Positions 17,775 to 27,713 are shown, numbered from the stretch's first letter. The stretch: DNA of 64,000 nucleotides from Janthinobacterium sp. 67 (GCF_002797895.1 NZ_PGES01000001.1:4464001-4528000), one strand, 5' to 3'. Program-made: numbers and translations. Notes: generated from the letters alone by a model not told the origin.

Positions 17775-18491
17775 ATGCAAACGACCATCCTTGATCCCAG
17801 CCTGACGCAAACCCTGGCCGCCGCCCGCGAGCCGGGCCTGACCCTCATCATTGGCAACAAGAATTACTCGTCGTGGTCGATGCGTCCATGGGTGGCCATG
17901 ACGGCCTTCGGTATCCCGTTCCAGGAAGTGCGCGTGCTGCTCGACCAGGGCGACACGGCCACCAAAATTGCCGCGTATTCGGCCAGCGGCCGCGTGCCCG
18001 TGCTGCTGGCGGGCGAGATCACGATCTGGGACAGCCTGGCCATCTGCGAATACCTGGCCGAGCAGTTTCCCGATAAGCACATGTGGCCGCAAGACGTGGC
18101 CGCGCGCGCCATGGCGCGCTGTGTCTGCGCGGAAATGCATTCCGGTTTCACGGGCTTGCGCACGGACATGTCGATGAACATCAAGGCGAAATTGCCGGGC
18201 CGGGGCCGCACGGCCGCCGCGCAGGCCGACATCGGCCGCATCAGCGAAATCTGGGAAGAGTGTTTATCGCGCTTTGGCCACCACCAGTTCCTGTTTGGCG
18301 ACTTTTCCATCGCCGACGCGTATTTCGCCCCCGTCGTCATGCGTTTCCGCACCTATGGCGTGAGCCTGGCGCCGGCGCTGAACGCGTATTGCGAGCGCGT
18401 GCAGGCGCACCCGGCCGTCGCCCGCTGGATCGCGGAAGCGCTGGCGGAAACGGAAACGGCGCCCAAGCACGACGCGGAACTGCCTGACTAA
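17775..18491 (+). CDS. Glutathione S-transferase family protein
   Basis: A 238-residue cytoplasmic GST-fold protein. The N-terminal thioredoxin-like domain (about residues 22-100) contains NKNYSSWSMRPWVAM at the usual glutathione-site serine region, followed by GRVPVL and SLAICEYLAEQFP (the E-S/L glutathione contact helix). A helical C-terminal domain follows. Substrate is unknown. It starts 12 bp after the lytic transglycosylase and ends 12 bp before cca, so the three genes plus the GNAT gene probably form one transcript. Confidence 0.88.
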   Translation: MQTTILDPSLTQTLAAAREPGLTLIIGNKNYSSWSMRPWVAMTAFGIPFQEVRVLLDQGDTATKIAAYSASGRVPVLLAGEITIWDSLAICEYLAEQFPDKHMWPQDVAARAMARCVCAEMHSGFTGLRTDMSMNIKAKLPGRGRTAAAQADIGRISEIWEECLSRFGHHQFLFGDFSIADAYFAPVVMRFRTYGVSLAPALNAYCERVQAHPAVARWIAEALAETETAPKHDAELPD

Positions 18492-18503
18492 GAAAAGAGT
18501 GTT

Positions 18504-19616
18504 ATGAAGATATACACGGTCGGTGGCGCGGTGCGCGACCAACTGCTGGGCCTGCCCGTGAAAGACCACGACCACGTCGTCGTCGGCGCCACGCCGGAAG
18601 ACATGCTGCGCCGGGGCTTCCGGCCCGTCGGCAAGGATTTCCCCGTCTTCCTGCACCCGAAGACGCAGGAAGAGTACGCGCTGGCCCGCACGGAGCGCAA
18701 GACGGCCCCCGGCTACCGGGGCTTTGTCTTCCACACGGCGCCCGACGTCACCCTCGAAGAAGACCTGGTGCGCCGCGATCTGACCATCAACGCCATCGCG
18801 CAAGCCGAGGACGGCAGCCTGACGGACCCGTTCGGCGGCATCGAGGATATCCGGAACAAAATCTTCCGCCACGTTTCCGACGCGTTCGGCGAAGACCCCG
18901 TGCGCATCCTGCGCCTGGCCCGCTTTGCCGCCCGCTTCGATACTTTTACGGTGGCGCCCGCCACCATGGCCCTCATGCGTCAAATGGTGCTGGACGGCGA
19001 AGTCGACGCCCTGGTGGCCGAGCGCGTGTGGCAGGAAGTGGCCAAGGGGCTGATGGAGGCGCGTCCGTCGCGCATGCTGACGGTGCTGCAGGAATGCGGC
19101 GCGCTGGAACGCATCCTGCCGGAACTGACAGTCAACGAACATTTGCTGCAGGTGATCGATCATGCCGCCAGTGCCGGTCATGACCTGTGCGTGCGCTTTG
19201 CCGTGCTGATGCTGGCCGTGCCGCTTGGGCAGATCAACGCGCTCAGCGAGCGCCTGCGCGTGCCCAACGATTGCCGCGAGCTGGCCGTGATGGCGGCGCG
19301 CGAGCAGGTCGCCGTTGCCGGTGCGCTGGCCTTGAGCGCCGAGGAACTGGTGCGCTTGTGCGAACGCTGCGACGGACTGCGCAAGCCGCAGCGCTTCGTG
19401 CAGATGCTGGACGCCATCGCCTGCGACGTGCATGCCCAGGATACTGCGTTCCCGCAGTCGGCCTGGCTGCAAGCGATGCTGGCCGCCGTGCGCGGCGTCG
19501 ATGCGGGCGCGCTGGCACAAGCTTGCGCACACGAACCGAAGCGCATTCCCGAGCTCATCCACGTGGCGCGGGTCGAGGCCGTCACGAATGCGATCAGCGG
19601 CACGGAGCTGCCATGA
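18504..19616 (+). CDS. cca: CCA tRNA nucleotidyltransferase lacking a functional HD site
   Basis: Cca adds or repairs the 3' CCA of tRNAs. It is a class II enzyme of 370 residues. The catalytic DxD is Asp21/Asp23 (KDHDHVVVG), with GGAVRDQLLGLP before it and ARTERK, RRDLTINAIA and EDPVRILRLARFAARF after it. E. coli Cca is 412 residues and carries an HD phosphohydrolase domain. Here the segment that should read cHDLGKG...HHGHG is replaced by LMLAVPLGQ near residues 235-243, so the HD metal ligands are missing while the flanking LRVPN region is kept. CCA addition should be intact and the phosphohydrolase activities lost (inference). Confidence 0.92.
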   Translation: MKIYTVGGAVRDQLLGLPVKDHDHVVVGATPEDMLRRGFRPVGKDFPVFLHPKTQEEYALARTERKTAPGYRGFVFHTAPDVTLEEDLVRRDLTINAIAQAEDGSLTDPFGGIEDIRNKIFRHVSDAFGEDPVRILRLARFAARFDTFTVAPATMALMRQMVLDGEVDALVAERVWQEVAKGLMEARPSRMLTVLQECGALERILPELTVNEHLLQVIDHAASAGHDLCVRFAVLMLAVPLGQINALSERLRVPNDCRELAVMAAREQVAVAGALALSAEELVRLCERCDGLRKPQRFVQMLDAIACDVHAQDTAFPQSAWLQAMLAAVRGVDAGALAQACAHEPKRIPELIHVARVEAVTNAISGTELP

Positions 19617-20323
19617 CCCTGCCCAAATTATTCCAGAACCCGTTTCGCCGCTGGCTCAGCCGTAGCGGCGGGCGCCCGACCGTGCTCGTCAAGCAATTGC
19701 ATGAGCGCGACCGGCGCCGCATGATGAAGCACTTCCTGTCGCTCGAGAAAAGCGACCGCCTGCTGCGCTTCGGCAGCGCCTTGCCCGATGAGCTCGTCGC
19801 CCAGTACGTGCACAAGATGGATTTTTCGCGCGACATGGTCTACGGCGTCTATAACAGCCTGTTCAAGCTGGTGGGCGTGGGGCATCTGGCGTTCGCGCCG
19901 AAGGACAAGTCGCCGGCGAAAAGCGTCGTGACGGACAAGGAGCAGGTGGCCGAGTTTGGCGTATCCGTGTCGAAATCCATGCGCGGCATGGGCGTGGGCT
20001 CGAAATTGTTCGAGCGGGCGGCAATTCACTGCCGTAACAACGACGTCGATACCCTGTACATGCATTGCTTGTCGTCCAACAAGACGATGATGCATATCGC
20101 CAAGAAGGCGGGCATGGAAATCCAGCGCGACTATGGCGAAGCCGATGCTTATTTGAAATTGTTGCCGCCGAATCCGGGCAGCATGCTGCAGGAAGCCGTG
20201 CAGGAGCAGTTCGCCATGTTCGACTACACGTTCAAGGCGAATGCGCGCGCCGCCAGCAAGTTGTTCGAGCGCTTGCCGGGCCGCAAGAAGAAGCCCGGGC
20301 CGCCGTCACCGCCGTCACAATAA
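19613..20323 (+). CDS. GNAT family N-acetyltransferase
   Basis: A 236-residue acetyltransferase of the GNAT fold with unknown substrate. Acetyl-CoA binding motif A is visible as VSKSMRGMGVGSKLFERA (about residues 121-138), followed by the motif B-like SSNKTMMHIAKKAGM. A basic, proline-rich tail ends the protein. Its ATG overlaps the cca stop by four bases (ATGA), so the two are coupled. Its 3' end overlaps the convergent Lrp-type regulator gene by nine bases. Confidence 0.87.
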   Translation: MTLPKLFQNPFRRWLSRSGGRPTVLVKQLHERDRRRMMKHFLSLEKSDRLLRFGSALPDELVAQYVHKMDFSRDMVYGVYNSLFKLVGVGHLAFAPKDKSPAKSVVTDKEQVAEFGVSVSKSMRGMGVGSKLFERAAIHCRNNDVDTLYMHCLSSNKTMMHIAKKAGMEIQRDYGEADAYLKLLPPNPGSMLQEAVQEQFAMFDYTFKANARAASKLFERLPGRKKKPGPPSPPSQ

Positions 20324-20845
20324 GGGCAGGGCCGTCGTATCCTTGATGCGCTGCAAGGCAAAGCTCGATTTCACGTCCAGCACGGCCGGGTGGCGCAGCA
20401 GGGTCGCCATCATGAAGCGTGAAAAGTGCTCCATGTCTTCCACGTGCACGCGCAGCAGATAATCCATCTCGCCCGTCATCGCATAACAGGCCACCACTTC
20501 CGGCCATTGCGCCACCGCCACGGCGAAGTCGGCGCGCGGCGACGTGTTCGTCACCAGATTCGGCGCCAGTACTCTTGCCGTGCTGTGGGCATGGGCGGTG
20601 GCGTCGCTGTGCTTTTCCAGCCGCACGTTGACGTAGGCGAGCAAGCCCAGGCCGATCTTTTCCGGGTCCAGCAGGGCCACGTACTGGCGGATCACGCCCG
20701 CTTCTTCCAGCCGTTTGACGCGGCGCAAGCATGGCGACGGCGACAGGCTGACCTGCTCGGCCACGTCCTGATTCGACAGGCGGCCATCGGCCTGCAGGAC
20801 GGAGAGGATCTTGCGATCCGTTTTATCCAGCGTAATTTTGCTCAT
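20315..20845 (-). CDS. Lrp/AsnC family transcriptional regulator
   Basis: A 176-residue regulator with an N-terminal winged helix-turn-helix (LDKTDRKILSVLQADGRLSN, then LSPSPCLRRVKRLEEAGVI) and a C-terminal RAM ligand-binding domain (about 70-155). Family members respond to amino acids. The ATG at 20845 follows a strong GGAGGAAG site. It is divergent from hppD, whose product acts in tyrosine breakdown, so control of hppD by this protein is a reasonable inference. Two compact dyads lie in the shared promoter region (20871-20885 and 20913-20925). Confidence 0.92.
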   Translation of the reverse strand: MSKITLDKTDRKILSVLQADGRLSNQDVAEQVSLSPSPCLRRVKRLEEAGVIRQYVALLDPEKIGLGLLAYVNVRLEKHSDATAHAHSTARVLAPNLVTNTSPRADFAVAVAQWPEVVACYAMTGEMDYLLRVHVEDMEHFSRFMMATLLRHPAVLDVKSSFALQRIKDTTALPLL

Positions 20846-20870
20846 GCTTCCTCCGGTGGTTCGTGTTTCA

Positions 20871-20885
20871 CGCAATATTATTGCG
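20871..20885. promoter_or_regulatory. 15-bp dyad, candidate Lrp/AsnC operator (site 1)
   Basis: CGCAATA-T-TATTGCG is a perfect 7+1+7 inverted repeat with an AT-rich centre. The length and form fit Lrp/AsnC-type sites. It lies 25 bp upstream of the regulator's start codon, inside the divergent promoter region with hppD. Confidence 0.6.
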
Positions 20886-20912
20886 CAAATCATGATTGTT
20901 CGGGAGATCTTT

Positions 20913-20925
20913 GGCATTTAATGCC
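20913..20925. promoter_or_regulatory. 13-bp dyad, candidate Lrp/AsnC operator (site 2)
   Basis: GGCATT-T-AATGCC is a perfect 6+1+6 inverted repeat. Its centre is 41 bp from the centre of site 1, close to four helical turns, so both sites would face the same side of the DNA. It lies about 45 bp upstream of the hppD start. Confidence 0.5.
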
Positions 20926-20970
20926 CGTGACCCGCGCCTATACTGTGCGCTACTTCTTGGAGGAGACATC

Positions 20971-22098
<1,128 letters not shown>

Positions 22099-22110
22099 GC
22101 TGGTGGTGTT

Positions 22111-22146
22111 TGTCGGCTTACGCCGTTCCGGCTAAGCCGACCTACG
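22111..22146 (+). repeat. REP-like palindrome, copy A of locus 1
   Basis: GTCGGCTTA (22112-22120) pairs with TAAGCCGAC (22133-22141), with an inner GCC/GGC extension; CTACG follows. It is related to the copies at 22162, 36120 and 36176. It begins 12 bp after the hppD stop. Confidence 0.85.
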
Positions 22147-22161
22147 GCTGGGGCCAGTAAT

Positions 22162-22196
22162 GTAGGTCGGGTTAGCCAGGATGGCGTAAGCCGACA
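22162..22196 (-). repeat. REP-like palindrome, copy B of locus 1 (opposite orientation)
   Basis: This reads as copy A on the other strand (TGTCGGCTTACGCC... CCCGACCTAC) with several substitutions in the 3' arm. Copies A and B together form a two-hairpin unit, like a BIME, in the 298-bp gap between hppD and the oxidoreductase gene. The rest of that gap (22197-22396) holds no recognisable feature except the presumed promoter. Confidence 0.82.
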
Positions 22197-22396
22197 TGCC
22201 CGCAAAAAGAAGCACTAAAAAGCAGCAAAAAGCACAAACACGGGAGTGCAGTGCAGCAAAGAACTGCGCGCCTTCCTGTGGTAGTCTACGACAAACAAGT
22301 CATTTTTCCGCACCGGCATTGCTCACAAAGCGCGGCCGGTACGTGTGAGTTCAACCGACTTTGCACGCGTAGCACAGAGAATAATGGAGACAAGTA

Positions 22397-25300
22397 ATGA
22401 ATGCAGCTATCAAGGGCTCGAGTCTTGAGCCGGGCGCGCACGCGTCCGAGATTTCCCTGAACGACAAATACACGCTCGAGCGTGGCCGCGCCTTCATGAC
22501 GGGCACGCAAGCGCTGATCCGCCTGCCCATGCTGCAGCGCGAGCGCGACCTGAAGGCTGGCCTGAATACGGCCGGCTACATCACCGGCTACCGCGGTTCG
22601 CCTGTGACGTCCGTCGACATGACGGCGATCAAGGCAAAAAAATATCTCGATGAACACCATGTCAAATTCCATCCGGGCCTGAACGAAGACCTGGCCGCCA
22701 CGGCCGTCTGGGGCACGCAGCAAACGAACTTGTTCGAAGACGCGAAATACGACGGCGTGTTCGGCATGTGGTACGGCAAGGGCCCCGGCGTCGACCGCTG
22801 CGGCGATGTGTTCAAGCACGCCAATAACGCCGGTTCCGCCAAGCACGGCGGCGTGCTGGTGCTGGCCGGCGACGACCATGCGGCCAAATCGTCGTCCACG
22901 GCGCACCAGTCCGACCATATCCTGAACGCCTGCGGCATTCCCGTGCTGTATCCGTCGTCGGTGCAGGAATACATCGACTACGGCTTGCATGCGTGGGCCA
23001 TGAGCCGCTACACGGGCCTGTGGGTGTCGATGAAATGCGTGACCGACATCATCGAGTCGGGCGCCGCCGTCGACTTCGACCCGGACCGCGTGCAGATCAC
23101 CTTGCCGACCGACTTCGAGATGCCGGCCGGTGGCTTGAACATCCGCTGGCCCGACACGGTGCTGGAACAAGAAGTACGCATGAACAGCTACAAATGGTAT
23201 GCGGCGCTGGCCTATGCGCGTGCCAACAAGCTCAATAAAATCATCTGGGATAGCCCGAAGGCGCGCATCGGCATCATCACGGCCGGCAAATCGTACCTGG
23301 ACACGCGCCAGGCGCTGGCCGACCTGGGCATCGACGAGCAGACGGCGTCCGACATCGGCATCCGCCTGTACAAGATCGGCATGACCTGGCCGCTGGAAGC
23401 GGACGGCGTGCATGAATTTGCCAAGGGCCTCGACGAAATCCTCGTGGTGGAAGAAAAGCGCCAGATCCTCGAATACGCGCTGAAGGAAGAACTGTACAAC
23501 CTGAAGGATGGCGAGCGTCCGCGCGTGGTCGGCAAGTTCGACGACACGGGCGAATGGAGCAACCAGAAGGGCACCGGCCACGGCGACTGGCTGCTGCCGG
23601 CCACGTACGAGCTGAACCCGGCCATGATCGCGCGCGCCATTGCCAGCCGCATTTCGCGCTACTACGCGGGCCACCCCGTCGAGCAGCGCGTGAAGGAACG
23701 CATCGCCTACCTGGAAGCGAAGGAAAACGTCCTCAAGGCCATCAGCGTGAAGCCCGATCCGCAGAAAGACCGCACGCCGTTCTTCTGCTCCGGCTGCCCG
23801 CACAACAGTTCCACCAAAGTGCCGGAAGGCTCGCGCGCGCTGGCCGGCATCGGCTGCCACTACATGGTGCTCTGGATGGACCGCGAAACGTCGACGTTTA
23901 CCCACATGGGCGCCGAAGGCGTCACCTGGGTGGGGCAGGCGCCGTTCACGAATGAAAAGCACGTGTTTACCAACCTGGGCGACGGCACGTATTTCCACTC
24001 GGGCATCCTGGCCATCCGCGCGGCCGTCTCGGCCAAGGTGAACATCACTTATAAAATCCTGTTCAACGATGCGGTGGCCATGACGGGCGGCCAGGAATTC
24101 GACGGTCCGCTATCGCCAGCCATTATCTCTCGCCAGATCGCCGCCGAAGGCGTCGGTCCCATCATCGTCGTCACCGACGAACCGGAAAAATACCCGGACG
24201 ATTACGCCTGGGCGGAGGGCGTCACCGTGCGCCACCGTTCGGAACTGATGGACGTGCAGCGCGAACTGCGCGACATGCCGGGCGTGTCGGCCATGATCTA
24301 CGACCAGACCTGCGCCTCGGAAAAACGCCGCCGCCGGAAACGCAATGAATACCCGGACCCGGCCAAGCGCGCCGTCATCAACGAAGCCGTCTGCGAAGGC
24401 TGCGGCGACTGCTCCGTGCAATCGAACTGCCTGTCGGTGGAACCGCTGGAAACGGAACTGGGACGCAAGCGCCAGATCAACCAGTCGTCCTGCAACAAGG
24501 ATTTTTCGTGCACGACGGGTTTCTGCCCCAGTTTCGTGACGGTGGAAGGCGGCGGCTTGAAAAAGCCGAAAAAGGCTGCTGCCGCCGACAAGGATGCGCC
24601 AGCCGCGCCAGCCTTGCCGACGCCGCAGATTCCTTCGACGGCGGAGCCGTTCGGCATTTTAGTGACCGGCATCGGCGGCACGGGTGTCGTCACCGTCGGC
24701 CAGATCCTGGCCATGGCGGCCCACGTGGAAGGCAAGGGCTGTTCCGTGCTGGACATGAGCGGCCTGGCGCAAAAGGGCGGCCCCGTGATGTCGCACGTGC
24801 GCCTGGCGGACCGCCAGGAAGATATCCACTCGACGCGCGTCGGCACGGGTGCGGCCGATCTCGTGATCGGCTGCGACCTGATCGTCACGGCCAGCCGCGA
24901 CGCCCTCTCGCGCATGGGAGAAGGCCGCAGCTGGGCCATGATCAACTCGACCAGCTCGTCGACGGCGGCCTTCGTGAAAAACCCGGACTGGCAATTCCCA
25001 GGGGCTTCCGCGCGCATGGAAATCGAAAAGGCCTGCGGCAGCGACCACGTGGACTTCATCGACGCGGGCCAGATCGCCACGGCGCTGATGGGCGACTCGA
25101 TCGCGACGAACATGTTCATGCTCGGCTACGCCTGGCAAAAGGGCAGAGTGCCGCTGTCGGAAGCTGCCATCATGAAGGCCATCGACTTGAACAACGTCTC
25201 GGTGGCGTTCAACAAGGCGGCCTTCAACTGGGGCCGCGCCGGTGCGCATGACGCGGCCAGCCTGGTACGCATGACCACTCCCGCCAAGGTAGTGGAATTC

Positions 25301-25993
25301 AAGCGCATCGACACGCTCGACGACATCATCGAAAAACGGGTGGCCCTGCTGACGGCTTACCAGGACCGCGCGTATGCGCAGCAGTACATCGATTTCGTCG
25401 GCCAGGTGCGCGCCGCCGAAAGCGCCCTGAATGGCCCGCACCTGCGCCTGACGGAAGCCGTGGCCCGCTACTTCTACAAGCTGATGGCCTACAAGGACGA
25501 GTACGAAGTGGCGCGCCTGTACACGGACGGCGCCTTCCAGGCGAAGATCGCGTCCATGTTCGAAGGCGACATCAAGCTCAAGTTCCACCTGGCGCCGCCC
25601 ATCATGGCGAAAACGGATGCCCAGGGCCATCTGATCAAGAAGGAATACGGCCCGTGGATGCTGAAGGCGTTCGGCGTGCTGGCCAAGTTCAAGGGCTTGC
25701 GCGGCACCGCGTTTGACGTGTTCGGCCATACGGCCGAGCGCAAGATGGAGCGCGCGCTGATTCTTGAGTACCGCGCGACGGTGGGCGGCTTGCTGCCAAA
25801 ACTGACGACGGCCAAGCTGGCGCAAGCCGTGGCCATCGCCAGCATCCCGGAAGACATCCGCGGCTATGGCCACGTGAAGGAGCGGCATTTGAAGGCGGCG
25901 AAAGAGAAGGAAGCGAGTCTGCTGATCGCCTTCAACGCGCCGACGCCGCTGCCGCCCCTCGTGGCGGCGCCCGTGGCGGCCACCGTGGCGTGA
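22397..25993 (+). CDS. Fused indolepyruvate ferredoxin oxidoreductase family protein
   Basis: A 1198-residue single-chain 2-oxoacid:acceptor oxidoreductase that decarboxylates aryl pyruvates to aryl-acetyl-CoA. The N-terminal two thirds carry the TPP-dependent alpha-type domains. FCSGCPHNSS and AGIGCHYM are typical of the fused family. A ferredoxin-like cluster starts at Cys666 (CEGCGDCSVQSNC), followed by more cysteines (SSCNKDFSCTTGFCPSF). A beta/gamma-type domain starts near residue 751 (GILVTGIGGTGVVTVGQIL). The ATG at 22397 has a GGAG site. It follows hppD, fitting use of phenylpyruvate, hydroxyphenylpyruvate or indolepyruvate. The natural electron acceptor is unclear. A terminator follows at 26017. 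Confidence 0.92.
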   Translation: MNAAIKGSSLEPGAHASEISLNDKYTLERGRAFMTGTQALIRLPMLQRERDLKAGLNTAGYITGYRGSPVTSVDMTAIKAKKYLDEHHVKFHPGLNEDLAATAVWGTQQTNLFEDAKYDGVFGMWYGKGPGVDRCGDVFKHANNAGSAKHGGVLVLAGDDHAAKSSSTAHQSDHILNACGIPVLYPSSVQEYIDYGLHAWAMSRYTGLWVSMKCVTDIIESGAAVDFDPDRVQITLPTDFEMPAGGLNIRWPDTVLEQEVRMNSYKWYAALAYARANKLNKIIWDSPKARIGIITAGKSYLDTRQALADLGIDEQTASDIGIRLYKIGMTWPLEADGVHEFAKGLDEILVVEEKRQILEYALKEELYNLKDGERPRVVGKFDDTGEWSNQKGTGHGDWLLPATYELNPAMIARAIASRISRYYAGHPVEQRVKERIAYLEAKENVLKAISVKPDPQKDRTPFFCSGCPHNSSTKVPEGSRALAGIGCHYMVLWMDRETSTFTHMGAEGVTWVGQAPFTNEKHVFTNLGDGTYFHSGILAIRAAVSAKVNITYKILFNDAVAMTGGQEFDGPLSPAIISRQIAAEGVGPIIVVTDEPEKYPDDYAWAEGVTVRHRSELMDVQRELRDMPGVSAMIYDQTCASEKRRRRKRNEYPDPAKRAVINEAVCEGCGDCSVQSNCLSVEPLETELGRKRQINQSSCNKDFSCTTGFCPSFVTVEGGGLKKPKKAAAADKDAPAAPALPTPQIPSTAEPFGILVTGIGGTGVVTVGQILAMAAHVEGKGCSVLDMSGLAQKGGPVMSHVRLADRQEDIHSTRVGTGAADLVIGCDLIVTASRDALSRMGEGRSWAMINSTSSSTAAFVKNPDWQFPGASARMEIEKACGSDHVDFIDAGQIATALMGDSIATNMFMLGYAWQKGRVPLSEAAIMKAIDLNNVSVAFNKAAFNWGRAGAHDAASLVRMTTPAKVVEFKRIDTLDDIIEKRVALLTAYQDRAYAQQYIDFVGQVRAAESALNGPHLRLTEAVARYFYKLMAYKDEYEVARLYTDGAFQAKIASMFEGDIKLKFHLAPPIMAKTDAQGHLIKKEYGPWMLKAFGVLAKFKGLRGTAFDVFGHTAERKMERALILEYRATVGGLLPKLTTAKLAQAVAIASIPEDIRGYGHVKERHLKAAKEKEASLLIAFNAPTPLPPLVAAPVAATVA

Positions 25994-26016
25994 TGGGCTG
26001 AACTCCACGCTGTAGC

Positions 26017-26043
26017 AATGGCGCCTGCGGGCGCCATTTTTTT
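26017..26043 (+). terminator. Rho-independent terminator after the fused oxidoreductase
   Basis: A perfect 9-bp stem (AATGGCGCC with GGCGCCATT) and four-base loop is followed by seven T. It starts 24 nt after the stop. Confidence 0.9.
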
Positions 26044-26116
26044 GTGTCAGAGAAAACAACGCTTGCCTGCAAAACGCATTATAATTTTTCGATAATTTCT
26101 TTATGGAAAGTTTCTC

Positions 26117-27622
26117 ATGCATTCCCTGCGCCTTTGTTCCCTCGCCGTTCCCCTCGTCTTGATGTTGAGTGCCTGCGGTGGCGGCGGCAGCAGCGACAGC
26201 GCGCCCGTCGTGACGCCCGTGACGCCAACCGGGCCGACCGGACCCACGACGCTGGTCGCTTCGTCCACGGTCGCGAACCGTTGCGAGGCGCCGCGCAGCG
26301 GCAGCAGCATCGACAAGCCGGGTACCCTGCTCGATGAGCAGACGTGGGTGCGCAGCTGGGTCGATGAAACGTATCTGTGGTACCGCGAAGTGCCGACCAC
26401 CTACCTGCCGCAAAGCTTTGCCACGGCCAAGGCGTATTTCGATGTGCTCAAAACAACGGCCACGACGGCGTCCGGCAAGCCGAAGGACCAGTTTCATTTC
26501 ACCTACACGACGGCCGAATGGGAAGCCTCGCTCAATGGCGTGGAGCTGGGCTACGGCATGCTGCTGGCGCTGACGCGCACCACGCCGCCGCGCAAGGCCG
26601 TGGTCACGATCGTCGAGCCGGGCTCGCCGGCGGCACTGGCGGGCTTGCGGCGCGGCGACGAGCTGCAAGCGGTCGATGGCGTCGATTTCGTCAATGCCCC
26701 TGACGCTGCCAGCGTGAATATCATCAACGATGGCTTGTTCCCGCAAGCGCAAGGCACGCACACGCTGGCGTTCAGCCGCAACGGGACACCCATCTCCGTG
26801 CGCCTGCAGGCGGTGGAAGTGAACACCAGCGCCGTGCAAAACGAGCGCATCATCGACACGCCCACGGGCAAGGTGGGCTACCTGACCTTCAACACGCACA
26901 ACAATGTGGCCGAACGCCAGCTGGTCGAGACCATGCGCCGCTTCCAGGCGGCCGGCATCAGCGATCTGGTGCTCGACGTGCGCTACAACGGCGGCGGCTA
27001 CCTCGACGTCGCCAGCGAGCTCGCCTACATGATTGCTGGTCCGCAAATTACTGCCGGCAAGACCTTCGAGCAGGTGCTGGCCAATGACAAGACGCGGCCG
27101 GAAGCGCCCGTGCCATTCCATGCGCAAAGCCAGGGCTTTGCCGGGCCGAATCCCCTGCCCAAGGGGACGCTGTTGCCCTCGCTGGGCCTCAAGCGCGTGA
27201 CTTTGCTGACCACGGGTAATACCTGCTCGGCCAGCGAAGCCATCATCAACGGCTTGCGCGGCGTGGACGTGCAGGTCAACCTGATCGGCGGCACGACGTG
27301 CGGCAAGCCCTATGGTTTCTATCCCACGCCGAACTGCGGCACCACGTATTTCGCCGTGCAGTTCCAGGGCGTCAATGCCAAGGGCTACGGCGACTTTGCC
27401 GATGGCATGGCGCCGACCTGCGACGTGACGGACGATTACCAGCACCAGCTGGGCGATCCGGCCGAAGGCAAGCTGGCCGCGGCGCTGCGCTACCGCAGCA
27501 GCGGCAGCTGCGCGCCCGCGACGGGGGCGATCAGGCTGTTGAGTTCGATGGAGAGTCCGGCCGACACGGCCGCGCGGCTGCTGCGCCCGGCCTACAAGGA
27601 AATTGCCATCATTCATCCGTAA
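26117..27622 (+). CDS. S41 family C-terminal-processing-like peptidase, lipoprotein
   Basis: A 501-residue serine protease predicted to be lipid-anchored: the lipobox LSAC places the lipidated Cys at position 20, followed by a Gly/Ser/Pro-rich linker. A PDZ-like domain lies around residues 150-230 (GSPAALAGLRRGDELQAVDG). The S41 core follows, with the motif DLVLDVRYNGGGYL and catalytic Ser371 in TCSASEAIING; the lysine of CGKPYGF is a candidate general base. It probably acts in the periplasm or at the outer membrane. A TonB-dependent receptor gene follows 163 bp downstream. Substrate unknown. Confidence 0.88.
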   Translation: MHSLRLCSLAVPLVLMLSACGGGGSSDSAPVVTPVTPTGPTGPTTLVASSTVANRCEAPRSGSSIDKPGTLLDEQTWVRSWVDETYLWYREVPTTYLPQSFATAKAYFDVLKTTATTASGKPKDQFHFTYTTAEWEASLNGVELGYGMLLALTRTTPPRKAVVTIVEPGSPAALAGLRRGDELQAVDGVDFVNAPDAASVNIINDGLFPQAQGTHTLAFSRNGTPISVRLQAVEVNTSAVQNERIIDTPTGKVGYLTFNTHNNVAERQLVETMRRFQAAGISDLVLDVRYNGGGYLDVASELAYMIAGPQITAGKTFEQVLANDKTRPEAPVPFHAQSQGFAGPNPLPKGTLLPSLGLKRVTLLTTGNTCSASEAIINGLRGVDVQVNLIGGTTCGKPYGFYPTPNCGTTYFAVQFQGVNAKGYGDFADGMAPTCDVTDDYQHQLGDPAEGKLAAALRYRSSGSCAPATGAIRLLSSMESPADTAARLLRPAYKEIAIIHP

Positions 27623-27677
27623 AGCGCATGCTTCTGCCATGGGCCTGTCCATGCCCATGGCGTTTTCCTGCTCAAAA

Positions 27678-27713
27678 ATCTTTCTATATAACAATTTTGG
27701 TATATAGAAAGAT
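27678..27713. promoter_or_regulatory. Perfect 13-bp inverted repeat upstream of the TonB receptor gene
   Basis: ATCTTTCTATATA (27678-27690) and TATATAGAAAGAT (27701-27713) form a perfect inverted repeat around a 10-base centre. It is very AT-rich against a GC-rich background and lies about 72 bp before the receptor's ATG. It could be a regulator operator or an mRNA hairpin; there is no U tract to suggest a terminator. Confidence 0.6.
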
